Source: an uncultured Caulobacter sp. (GTDB lineage Bacteria; Pseudomonadota; Alphaproteobacteria; Caulobacterales; Caulobacteraceae). Taken from it: DNA of 45,732 bases. The stretch is from NCBI GenBank assembly GCA_937925635.1, contig CALALX010000020.1, forward strand, positions 1-45,732, written 5' to 3'. This document shows, in pieces, positions 14,407 through 21,517 of this stretch. How positions within the stretch are numbered: position 1 is the first letter of the stretch; each line of letters opens with the position of its first letter. Both the position numbers and the translations under genes were made by a program. The notes below the pieces were generated by a model, which worked only from the letters and a program-made list of their open reading frames with translations, was not told where the DNA came from and made no database searches.

Positions 14407-15123
14407 ATGCGTAGTTTTCGGGGTCTGATCGCCGCCGCGCTCCTCCTGACCGGATGCGCCGCGCCCGGCCCCGAGGCCGTGCCGACCGCCCCTTCCTGCA
14501 CCCCGCCCGCCGTTGTCACGCCGGCCCCGGCCTACACGCCGCCGGCGGACGAGGTGGTCGCCGACGAGCCGACGGCCTTCTACATGCTGGCTCTGACCTG
14601 GGCGCCGGAGGACTGCCGGGAGAACGCCGACGATCCCGGCTACGCGTTCCAGTGCAGGGGGCATGACTTCGGCTTCGTCCTCCACGGCCTGTGGCCTAAC
14701 GGCGCGGCCAAGCGCCATCCGCGCTACTGCGGTCCCGCCCCGGCGATTGCGGCGGAGACGGTCCATCAGACGGCCTGCATGACCCCCTCGACCACCATGC
14801 AGCAACACGAATGGGCCGCGCACGGAACCTGCGGATGGTCGACGCCGGAGGCCTATTTCGAGCAGGCCGCGGAGCTCTGGGGCGATGTGTCGATGCCGAC
14901 GCTCGTCGGCCGGGCGACGATGACCGCCGGCGATCTTCGCGAGGCCTTCGTCGCCGCCAACCCGTGGATGAAGCGCGAGGGCATCTACATCAAGACGGTG
15001 GAGGGCGACCGGCTGATGGACGTGCGCGTCTGCTACGACCGGCTGTACCGCCCCATGGCCTGCCCTTCGATCGGCGCGCCGGACCGCGTGATGCTGACGA
15101 TCACGCCGAGACGGGGCGGCTAA
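14407..15123 (+). CDS. Ribonuclease T2-family lipoprotein
   Basis: 238 residues. The lipoprotein signal is RSFRGLIAAALLLTGC, followed by a Pro-rich linker and the RNase T2 fold. The two active-site blocks are present: CAS1 in FGFVLHGLWPNG (catalytic His) and CAS2 in HEWAAHGTCG (catalytic Glu and His). Several Cys are available for disulfides. The enzyme cleaves RNA through a 2',3'-cyclic phosphate intermediate. Its lipobox suggests anchoring in the envelope, with a periplasmic scavenging role likely. The start is set at 14407 because a GGGGAAGG sequence lies just upstream; an in-frame ATG at 14386 is the alternative. Confidence 0.9.
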   Translation: MRSFRGLIAAALLLTGCAAPGPEAVPTAPSCTPPAVVTPAPAYTPPADEVVADEPTAFYMLALTWAPEDCRENADDPGYAFQCRGHDFGFVLHGLWPNGAAKRHPRYCGPAPAIAAETVHQTACMTPSTTMQQHEWAAHGTCGWSTPEAYFEQAAELWGDVSMPTLVGRATMTAGDLREAFVAANPWMKREGIYIKTVEGDRLMDVRVCYDRLYRPMACPSIGAPDRVMLTITPRRGG

Positions 15124-15216
15124 ACCCTTTCACAAGCTCGCTCTGCGAGGGTGTGCGTGGGGCAAAACGCCCTGCGGCCCCGGAAGCGGCCGTTCCTCGA
15201 AACGGGCTCTGTCGTC

Positions 15217-16032
15217 ATGTCGCTGAACAGCGTCAATACGAACGTCGGCGCGATGACCGCGCTCCAGAGCCTTTCGGCGACAAACGCGGCGTTTGATCGA
15301 ATCCGCAGTCGGGTCAGCACCGGACTCAAGGTGGCCTCCGTCAGGGACGACGGCGCGACCTGGGCGATCGCTCAGACCCAGCGGGCCGAGCAACGGTCGT
15401 TCGATGCGGTGATCGGCTCAATCCAGCGCGGGCAGGCGGTCATCGACGTCGCTATGGCGGCCGGTGAGGCGATCGCCGATATTCTGCCCCAGATGAAGCA
15501 GGTGGCGCTCCACATCACCTCCGGCGACCTCCCGAATTCGGCCACGCTGGCGCTGACGGCGGAATATTTCGCGCTGCGCGACCAGATCGACGCGGCGGCG
15601 GCCGGCGCCACCTTTGACGGCATGAACCTGATCTCCGGCGGGGGGACCGATGCGATCAAGGCGCTGGCCGGCGTCGGCGGCGGCTCCACCATCGACATCG
15701 CGCATGAAGACCTCTCGACCTCCGGCGCAGCGAGTCAGGTGCTGGATTACTCGTCGGGCTACGTGACCATCGGGGATATCGACGCGGCGATCGCCAGCGT
15801 CGGCGAGGCGATGGCGAGGCTCGGAACCGGAGCCAAGGCGCTGGAAACGCACCTGACCTTCGTCCGCAAGCAACAGGACGCCGTCGAGGTCGGCGTCGGG
15901 CGCCTCGTCGACGCCGACCTCGCCCGGGACAGCGCGCTGTTTCAGTCGCTCCAGGTCAAGCAGCAGCTGGCCGTTCAGGCGCTCGGCATCGCCAATCGTT
16001 CGCCCTCGTCCCTGATCCAGCTCTTCCAGTAG
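15217..16032 (+). CDS. Flagellin
   Basis: 271 residues, matching the compact Caulobacter flagellins. The N-terminal D0/D1 domain reads SLNSVNTNVGAMTALQSLSATNAA and the C-terminal D0 reads VKQQLAVQALGIANRSPSSLIQLF. A short central D2/D3-free region joins them. It polymerises into the flagellar filament after export by the flagellar type III apparatus. The start is placed at the conserved MSLNSVNTN; the frame extends upstream but not with flagellin-like sequence. No good ribosome site precedes it. It is an isolated copy, with no other flagellar gene beside it, so it may be one of several paralogous filament subunits. Confidence 0.92.
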   Translation: MSLNSVNTNVGAMTALQSLSATNAAFDRIRSRVSTGLKVASVRDDGATWAIAQTQRAEQRSFDAVIGSIQRGQAVIDVAMAAGEAIADILPQMKQVALHITSGDLPNSATLALTAEYFALRDQIDAAAAGATFDGMNLISGGGTDAIKALAGVGGGSTIDIAHEDLSTSGAASQVLDYSSGYVTIGDIDAAIASVGEAMARLGTGAKALETHLTFVRKQQDAVEVGVGRLVDADLARDSALFQSLQVKQQLAVQALGIANRSPSSLIQLFQ

Positions 16033-16038
16033 GCGCCG

Positions 16039-17070
16039 TCAGCCGATCCAGCGCAGCGCGCGCTCGAACAGCCCCACGGTCTGGGCGTGCAGGCGGTCGC
16101 CGACGGCCTTCGGCGCCTTGCCGGCGCCGGCGCGGGCGTGGGTGCCCTCGAGGATGATGCCCAGCTTGTAGCAGGCCAGCACCGCGTACCACTCGATGGC
16201 CGACAGGTCGCGCGTGGTCCGGGGCCGGTAGTGTTCGACCAGCTCATCCGCGGTCGGAAAGCCCTTCCATGGCCGCACGGAGACGTTGGCGGGGTCGGGA
16301 TCGGCCCCCTCCGGCCAGGTCGCCATCAGCCAGCCGAGGTCGAGCAGCGGGTCGCCGATGGTGGTCAGCTCCCAGTCGACGATCGCGGCCAGGTCGCCGC
16401 TGTCGTGGCGGTACATGACGTTGGCCAGGTGGTAGTCGCCGTGGATGATCCCCGGCTGGAAGGTCGAGGGGCGGTTCGCGTCCAGCCAGGTCGCCACCCG
16501 GTCGACGCCGGGAATCTCGCCGGGGCCCGTCCAGCCGGCGAACTCATGGTAGGATTCCAGCTGCGCCTTCCACCGCGCGACCTGGCGCTCCAGGTAGTTG
16601 TCCGGCTTGCCCAGCCCCTCCAAACCCCGCTCGCGATAGTCCAGGGCGCCCAGGGCCGCGATGCCCTCGACCAGCGACAGGCCCATGCGCCGGCGTACGG
16701 ACTCCGAGCCGGCATGCAGCGGCGGCAGGCCGGTGGTTGGGTTGAACCCGTCGACCGGCTCCATCAGGTAGAAGGCCGCGCCGATCACCTCCTCGCCGGG
16801 ACAGGCGGCGATCAGGGCAGGGTGCGGCACGTCGGTCCCGGCGATGGCGGCCAGAACCCGCGCCTCGCGTCGCATGGTCTCGTTGGAATTGGCCCGCAGG
16901 TGCGGCGGCGGTCGGCGCAGAACGTAGGTCCGTCCCGCCCGCGTGAACTTGAGGAGGATGTTCTGGGTGCCGCCGGCCAGCAGCACGGCGTCTTCGATCG
17001 GGCCATCGCCCAGACCCTGCCCGTCCATCCAGGCGGCCACGGCCGCCAGATCCACGCCTGCTGTGTCCAC
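16039..17070 (-). CDS. APH-fold phosphotransferase family protein
   Basis: 343 residues from a GTG at 17070 (an in-frame start at 17133 would add 21 poorly conserved-looking residues; AGAGGG precedes the GTG). The protein is a kinase of the APH/choline-kinase fold. GGTQNILLKF is the nucleotide-binding hairpin, IIHGDYHLANVMY the catalytic loop (Asp and Asn), and AIVDWELTTIGDPLLDLGWLM the metal-binding Asp. The family is the ACAD10/11-like group, often linked to fatty-acid or 4-hydroxy-acid metabolism. The substrate is unknown here and no acyl-CoA dehydrogenase is adjacent. It converges on the flagellin gene with a 6-bp gap. Confidence 0.87.
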   Translation of the reverse strand: MDTAGVDLAAVAAWMDGQGLGDGPIEDAVLLAGGTQNILLKFTRAGRTYVLRRPPPHLRANSNETMRREARVLAAIAGTDVPHPALIAACPGEEVIGAAFYLMEPVDGFNPTTGLPPLHAGSESVRRRMGLSLVEGIAALGALDYRERGLEGLGKPDNYLERQVARWKAQLESYHEFAGWTGPGEIPGVDRVATWLDANRPSTFQPGIIHGDYHLANVMYRHDSGDLAAIVDWELTTIGDPLLDLGWLMATWPEGADPDPANVSVRPWKGFPTADELVEHYRPRTTRDLSAIEWYAVLACYKLGIILEGTHARAGAGKAPKAVGDRLHAQTVGLFERALRWIG

Positions 17071-17132
17071 CCGCGCGCCCTCTTCGGCGTCTGACTGTCG
17101 GCCAGTTGGACGACCTGACGCTGCGGGAGGCA

Positions 17133-17206
17133 AAGAAAAAGACCGGGGCGGAGGGGCTCACGGCGACGCGACGCGCCGTGTCAGCATTTCCCCTCCGCCG
17201 CCGGTC
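17133..17206 (-). terminator. Strong rho-independent terminator after tacA and its follower
   Basis: Read on the minus strand: GACCGG plus CGGCGGAGGGG-type arm (17190-17206), a nested 7-bp hairpin (17159-17165 with 17174-17180), the matching arm (17141-17156), then TTTTTCTTT at 17132-17140. The outer arms pair over about 16 bp with a one-base bulge at 17200. The hairpin starts within the stop codon of the 34-codon ORF. Confidence 0.85.
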
Positions 17207-17309
17207 AGGCGCTGATCGTGGCCCGCGCGGCGGCCAGCTTCATGCGATGCAGCAGGGTCCGCAGCCGCTCGTCGCGGCTCGGACGCCAGAGAATGACCCG
17301 ACGGGGCAT
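17205..17309 (-). CDS. 34-residue basic peptide coupled to tacA
   Basis: ATG at 17309 overlaps the tacA stop (TGATG), so ribosomes finishing tacA could restart here. The peptide begins MPRRVILWRPSRDERL and carries about ten Arg/Lys with few acidic residues. It ends at 17205, inside the first arm of a strong terminator. That position makes it exactly the last ORF of the transcript. No family is recognised. Overlap with the stop and the short length mean it could be chance; conservation would decide. Confidence 0.45.
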   Translation of the reverse strand: MPRRVILWRPSRDERLRTLLHRMKLAAARATISA

Positions 17310-18766
17310 CACGACGCCTCCTCCATGCCGTCCTCGCCGACGTCGAGTCCCTGTTCCCGAACCTTGCGGTAGAGGGTCGAGCGGCCGATGCCGAGCCGGC
17401 GCGCCACCTCGCTCATGTGGCCGGCGTAGATTTCGATGGCCAGCTGGATCAGGTCGCGCTCGACCTCCTCCAGCGGTCGGACGTGGCCGCGGGCGTCGAG
17501 AATGCGCACGGGCGCGTCCTTGGCGATCTCGGCGATCAGCTGATGGGCCGTGGGCGGATCGACCGGCGCCGACAGCGCCTCGGGCGCGATCTTGACCCCC
17601 GAGATGGCCGGGAAATCGTGCGGCTGCAGATAGGGCGCGTCGGCCAGGACGATGGCGCGATAGACGGCGTTCTCGAGCTGACGAACGTTGCCCGGCCAGT
17701 CGAAGCCGGTCAGGAGCGCCAGGGTCTCGGCGCTGGCGCCCGCCACCCGCTTGCCCTCCTCGACGTTGAACCGCGAGATGAAATGGTTGATCAGGGCCGG
17801 GATGTCCTCGCGGCGTTCGCGCAGCGACGGCGCCTCGACCGGATAGACGTTCAGGCGATAGAACAGGTCCTCGCGGAAGCGGCCCTCGCCCACGGCGTTC
17901 GCCAGGTCGCGGTTGGTCGCGGAGACGATGCGCACGTCCACCTTCACCGATCGCTTGGCGCCGATCGGGTCGATCTCGCTCTCCTGCAGCGCCCGCAGCA
18001 GCTTGACCTGCATGTCGAGCGGCAGTTCGCCGACTTCGTCGAGGAACAGGGTGCCGCCGTCGGCCTCGCGGAACTTGCCGAGATGCTTCTCCGAGGCCCC
18101 GGTGAAGCTGCCCTTCTCATGACCGAACAGGATCGACTCGACCAGGTTCTCGGGGATGGCCCCGCAGTTGACCGCCACGAAGGGCTTGCCGGCGCGATCG
18201 GATGTTCCGTGCACGGCGCGGGCGATGACTTCCTTGCCAACGCCGCTTTCACCGGTGATCAGGATCGGGATCGAGGATTTCGCGGCCCGCTCGCCCAGCC
18301 GCTTGACCAGGGTCATGGCCGGGCTGTCGCCGATCAGGTCCTTGAAGGTGGTGCGGCCGGAGGCGTGCTTCTTCAGGCGGTCGACCTCGGTGCGCATCTC
18401 GCCCATCGACAGGGCGTTGCGGATCGAGACGATGATTCGCTCGGGACTGGCCGGCTTGACGAAGAAGTCCTGCGCCCCGGCCTGCATGGCCTTGACCACC
18501 GTCTCGACACCGCCGCCGGCGGTCACCACGATGACCGGCTGCGACAGACCGCGGGCCCGCATTTCCTTCAGGGTGTCCTGGCCGTTCAGCCCAGGCATCT
18601 GCAGGTCGAGCAGGACCACGTCGGCCGGCTGTCCGCTGGTCAGGCGCTTGAGCGCGGCGTCGCCGTCCTCGGCCTGCGCGACGGCGAAGCCCTCGCGTTC
18701 GAGCACCGCCTGGATCAGACGCCTTTGCGTCGGGTCGTCATCGACGACCAGGACCGTTTTGGTCAT
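17309..18766 (-). CDS. tacA: TacA-type sigma-54 response regulator
   Basis: 485 residues from ATG at 18766 (MTKTVLVVDDDPTQ). Receiver domain: acidic DDD at 9-11, phospho-acceptor Asp54 in VVLLDLQMPG, Lys in FFVKPAS. AAA+ sigma-54 activator: Walker A GESGVGKEVIAR, GSFTGA loop (HEKGSFTGAS), Walker B GGTLFLDEVGEL, arginine-finger region REDLFYRLNVYPVEAP. Fis-type HTH at the end: MSEVARRLGIGRSTLYRKVREQGL. In Caulobacter TacA is phosphorylated through ShpA on Asp54 and activates stalk and cell-cycle genes with RpoN. The sequence is very close to what I recall of TacA. A GTG at 18781 is an alternative start. The operon ends with a 34-codon ORF and a terminator. Confidence 0.9.
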   Translation of the reverse strand: MTKTVLVVDDDPTQRRLIQAVLEREGFAVAQAEDGDAALKRLTSGQPADVVLLDLQMPGLNGQDTLKEMRARGLSQPVIVVTAGGGVETVVKAMQAGAQDFFVKPASPERIIVSIRNALSMGEMRTEVDRLKKHASGRTTFKDLIGDSPAMTLVKRLGERAAKSSIPILITGESGVGKEVIARAVHGTSDRAGKPFVAVNCGAIPENLVESILFGHEKGSFTGASEKHLGKFREADGGTLFLDEVGELPLDMQVKLLRALQESEIDPIGAKRSVKVDVRIVSATNRDLANAVGEGRFREDLFYRLNVYPVEAPSLRERREDIPALINHFISRFNVEEGKRVAGASAETLALLTGFDWPGNVRQLENAVYRAIVLADAPYLQPHDFPAISGVKIAPEALSAPVDPPTAHQLIAEIAKDAPVRILDARGHVRPLEEVERDLIQLAIEIYAGHMSEVARRLGIGRSTLYRKVREQGLDVGEDGMEEAS

Positions 18767-18932
18767 ATGAAGATCACCCACCGGAACCGGCGGAGCCCAT
18801 CCTGGAGCGCCGCTCTTGTTGACCCGGATTGAAACACGCCGGGGTAAAGACCGGGTTTCGGAGACCTGAGTCGGGGGTTAACGGCGGCCGAGTCCCGGTT
18901 TAGGGTGACACCGGTTTCCAATCGAGGGCGTC

Positions 18933-19886
18933 ATGACCGGTCCGACTCGCCGCTTCCTGATCGGCGCGGCGCCGCTGACGGGGCTGGCGGCCGGAGCCCA
19001 GGCCGACAGCGCGACGGTCTTGCCTCTGTGGCCCGGCGAGGCGCCCGGCGGCGGCGCGGTCACCGTGACCGAGACGGTCGTTGAACGCCCCCCGTCGCCC
19101 GGCGGCCTGCGCGACCGCATCGTCAAGGGCGTCCGCAGACCCGCCCTGACCGTCTTCGAGCCGAAGCGGGCCAACGGCGCCTCGCTGCTGATGATCCCGG
19201 GCGGCGGCTACAGGTGGGTGGTGATGGACAAGGAAGGCTACGAATGCGCCCGGCGCTTCGCGGCCGCCGGGGTGACCGTCTATGTCGCCAGCTACCGTCT
19301 GCCCGGCGACGGCTGGGCCGCCGGGCCGGCCGTGGCGCTGCAGGACGCCCAGCGCGCGCTGCGGCTCGTGCGCGCCCGGGCGTCGGGAAGGGGGCTCGAT
19401 CCGGCGCGGGTCGGGGTGATGGGCTTTTCCGCCGGCGGTCATGTCGCTGGGTCCCTCAGCCTGTTGTGGGACCGCCCGACCTACGCGCCGGTCGACGAGA
19501 TCGACGCGCTGTCGGCGCGGCCCGACAGCGCGGCGCTCATCTATCCGGTCGCCACGATGAGCCCGCCCTTCGCCCATCCCGGCTCGCGGGAGCGGATGTT
19601 CGGCCCCGCGCCGACCCCGGAGCAGGAACGCGCCTGGTCGCTGGAGACCAGCGCCCGCCCCGACGCGCCGCCCACCTTCCTGCTGCACGCCGCCGATGAC
19701 GCGGCCGTGCCCGTCGAGAACAGCCTGCGCCTGGAGGCCGCCCTCCGCGCCGCCAAGGTCCCGACCGAGCTGCACGTCTTCGAGGAAGGCGGGCACGGCT
19801 TCGGCCTGCGCTTCGCCAGGGGCAAGCCGGTCGAGGCCTGGCCGGACCTGGTGTTGGCCTGGTGGCGGCGAAGGGGTCTCCTCTAG
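18933..19886 (+). CDS. Secreted alpha/beta-hydrolase esterase
   Basis: 317 residues. The N-terminus MTGPTRRFLIGAAPLTGLAAGAQA is a probable Tat-type signal (RRFLIG). The alpha/beta-hydrolase core has the oxyanion-hole segment IPGGGYRWV, nucleophile elbow VMGFSAGGHVAG, acid Asp in LLHAADDAAVP, and His in FEEGGHGFGLRF. This is the BD-FAE/acetyl-xylan-esterase-like group acting on acetylated or feruloylated polysaccharides. It probably trims plant cell-wall material in the periplasm. GAGGGC precedes the ATG. Its stop shares CTAG (19883-19886) with the converging SDR gene. Confidence 0.87.
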   Translation: MTGPTRRFLIGAAPLTGLAAGAQADSATVLPLWPGEAPGGGAVTVTETVVERPPSPGGLRDRIVKGVRRPALTVFEPKRANGASLLMIPGGGYRWVVMDKEGYECARRFAAAGVTVYVASYRLPGDGWAAGPAVALQDAQRALRLVRARASGRGLDPARVGVMGFSAGGHVAGSLSLLWDRPTYAPVDEIDALSARPDSAALIYPVATMSPPFAHPGSRERMFGPAPTPEQERAWSLETSARPDAPPTFLLHAADDAAVPVENSLRLEAALRAAKVPTELHVFEEGGHGFGLRFARGKPVEAWPDLVLAWWRRRGLL

Positions 19887-20776
19887 AGCCCGACCAGCCC
19901 CGCGCTGTTGTCCCAGAGCCTCTCCGCCAGCTCGGCGTCGTGAGCGACGGCGGACGGCGGCACGTCGACGACCTGTTGGCGACGCACCGCCATGTACCGG
20001 CCGCGCAGGCCGGCATGGCCCGGGTCGGCGGCCAGTTCCGCCAGCAGCCGGCCGGAGTTCTCCGGCGTGCTGACCCGGTCCGTGCGCCTGACCAGCAGCG
20101 GCAGCAGGAAGCGGAAGATCAGGCCCGAGGGGCCCGGATAGTCGCGCGCCAGACCCGTGCCGGGCGTGAAGCCGGGATCGAAGGCGAGGATGGACAGGTT
20201 CGGATGGCTGGCCTCGGTCCGGCGCGCGAGCTCGCGGGCGGTCATGACATTGGCGAGCTTGGACGTACTGTAGGCTCGCTGGCCCCGGACGATCCGGCGA
20301 CGGTCGAGATCCGGATCCTGACGCGGCCAAGCCAGCTTCGCCGCGTCGATGTGGCGGGGCGGCGGAATGCCGGTCTTCTCCGCCGGGTCATGCGTGCCGC
20401 TGGCGGTCAGGATGATGCGGCCGTCCGGGGCCATGCGCGGCAGCAGAAGCCGGACCAGCAGATAGTGGGCGAGGTGATTGACCGCGAAGCTGAGCTCGAA
20501 GCCTTCGGCGCTCGTCGCGTCGGTGACGTTCTGGATGCCGGCGTTGAGGATCAGGACGTCGATGGGATCGCCCGCCGCCGCTTCGGCCGCGAAGGCGCGG
20601 ACGCTGGCGAGACTGGCCAGGTCGAGCGGCAACGCCTCGGCCCTGCCCCTCAAGGGCCCGGCCAGCCGGTTCGGCGTGCGGGCCCCGACAATCAGCCGGA
20701 CGCCTGGATCGGCGATCAGTCGCCGCGCCGCCTCCAGCCCGATGCCCCCGGTCGCTCCGGTCATCACGATCGTCAT
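19883..20776 (-). CDS. Short-chain dehydrogenase/reductase (SDR)
   Basis: 297 residues from ATG at 20776. Rossmann motif TGATGGIGLEAARR at the start, LNAGIQNVT in the central strand, and the catalytic pair in YSTSKLANVM (Tyr-x3-Lys) near residues 190-194. This resembles retinol-dehydrogenase/WW-oxidoreductase-type classical SDRs that use NADP(H). The substrate is unknown. A 42-bp palindrome (20783-20824) lies 7 bp upstream of the start and probably controls it. The tetR gene lies immediately upstream on the same strand, so that regulator is the natural candidate. Confidence 0.88.
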   Translation of the reverse strand: MTIVMTGATGGIGLEAARRLIADPGVRLIVGARTPNRLAGPLRGRAEALPLDLASLASVRAFAAEAAAGDPIDVLILNAGIQNVTDATSAEGFELSFAVNHLAHYLLVRLLLPRMAPDGRIILTASGTHDPAEKTGIPPPRHIDAAKLAWPRQDPDLDRRRIVRGQRAYSTSKLANVMTARELARRTEASHPNLSILAFDPGFTPGTGLARDYPGPSGLIFRFLLPLLVRRTDRVSTPENSGRLLAELAADPGHAGLRGRYMAVRRQQVVDVPPSAVAHDAELAERLWDNSAGLVGL

Positions 20777-20782
20777 TCGCCC

Positions 20783-20824
20783 GCATCCTAGTTTTAGTTG
20801 GTCGCCCAACCAAAACTAGGATGC
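20783..20824. promoter_or_regulatory. 42-bp palindrome, probable TetR operator
   Basis: Left arm GCATCCTAGTTTTAGTTGG and right arm CCAACCAAAACTAGGATGC are inverted copies with two mismatches overall. The centre is TTGGTCGCCCAA, typical of TetR-family operators. It lies between tetR (stop 20849) and the SDR start (20776), where a repressor would block SDR transcription. AT content is high against its surroundings. It could instead fold in RNA as a terminator for tetR, but no U-tract follows. Confidence 0.7.
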
Positions 20825-20848
20825 GGTGCGGCTGTTGGCAAGGCGCCG

Positions 20849-21439
20849 TCAGGCGATCCAGCCCATGAGCGCCTGTTCGATGTCGTCAGCGGCCGCGTCG
20901 ATGGGGAAATCCGGGTCGGCCAGCCAGTTGAGCATGATCCCGTCGGTCAGGGCCTTCAGCAGGCCGCCGATCTCGCGATCACGCGGCGTCGGCGCCGACT
21001 CGCCGCGCGCCGCCGCGAGCATCAAGGCGGTCTCGTGGGCGGCGGCCGCGTTGAGGTCGCGCAGCACCGCCGCCAGATCGGGATTGGTCAGGGCCGCCGC
21101 CGCGAAGGCCAGTCGAACCTTGAAGAAGTCCCGCTCCGCGATCAGCGCGGCGCGCGCCCAGCGGAAGTAGGCGGCGATCTGGTCGTCCGGCGCCGTGGCC
21201 TCGCGCCGCTGGCGGGACACCTCCAGATAGTTGGCCAGCGCCGCCCGCAGCACGGCCTCGAGCAGGGCCGCCTTGGTCGGGAAGTGATAGTGCAGCAGCC
21301 CCGGCGTCAGGCCTGCGTCGGCGGCGATGGCCTTGACGCTGGCCGCCTCCAGCCCCTCGCGCGCCACCACCCGGAAGGCGGCGGCGATCAGGCGCTCGCG
21401 CGTGGAAGTCGGTGCGGCGAAGGAAAGCGGCGCGGCCAT
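20849..21439 (-). CDS. TetR/AcrR-family transcriptional regulator
   Basis: 196 residues from ATG at 21439. The N-terminal HTH is ERLIAAAFRVVAREGLEAASVKAIAADAGLTPGLLHYHFPTKAALLEAVL, a textbook TetR DNA-binding domain. The C-terminal ligand domain is all-helical (ARAALIAERDFFKVRLAFAAAALTNPDLAAVL). It most likely represses the SDR gene just downstream through the palindrome at 20783-20824. The inducer is unknown. The 78-bp gap to the divergent pepF shows no matching palindrome. Confidence 0.92.
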   Translation of the reverse strand: MAAPLSFAAPTSTRERLIAAAFRVVAREGLEAASVKAIAADAGLTPGLLHYHFPTKAALLEAVLRAALANYLEVSRQRREATAPDDQIAAYFRWARAALIAERDFFKVRLAFAAAALTNPDLAAVLRDLNAAAAHETALMLAAARGESAPTPRDREIGGLLKALTDGIMLNWLADPDFPIDAAADDIEQALMGWIA

Positions 21440-21517
21440 GGGCGGCGACCATAGAGGGCATGCGGGGCGGACGGAACCGCTCTCCCCACAAGGGGCAGGG
21501 ACGGCTATATCCCGCCC

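Noticed and set aside
15124..15216. Sigma-54 promoter upstream of flagellin
   Set aside because: A GGGGC ... CCTGC stretch is present but the GG-to-GC spacing does not fit the -24/-12 consensus.
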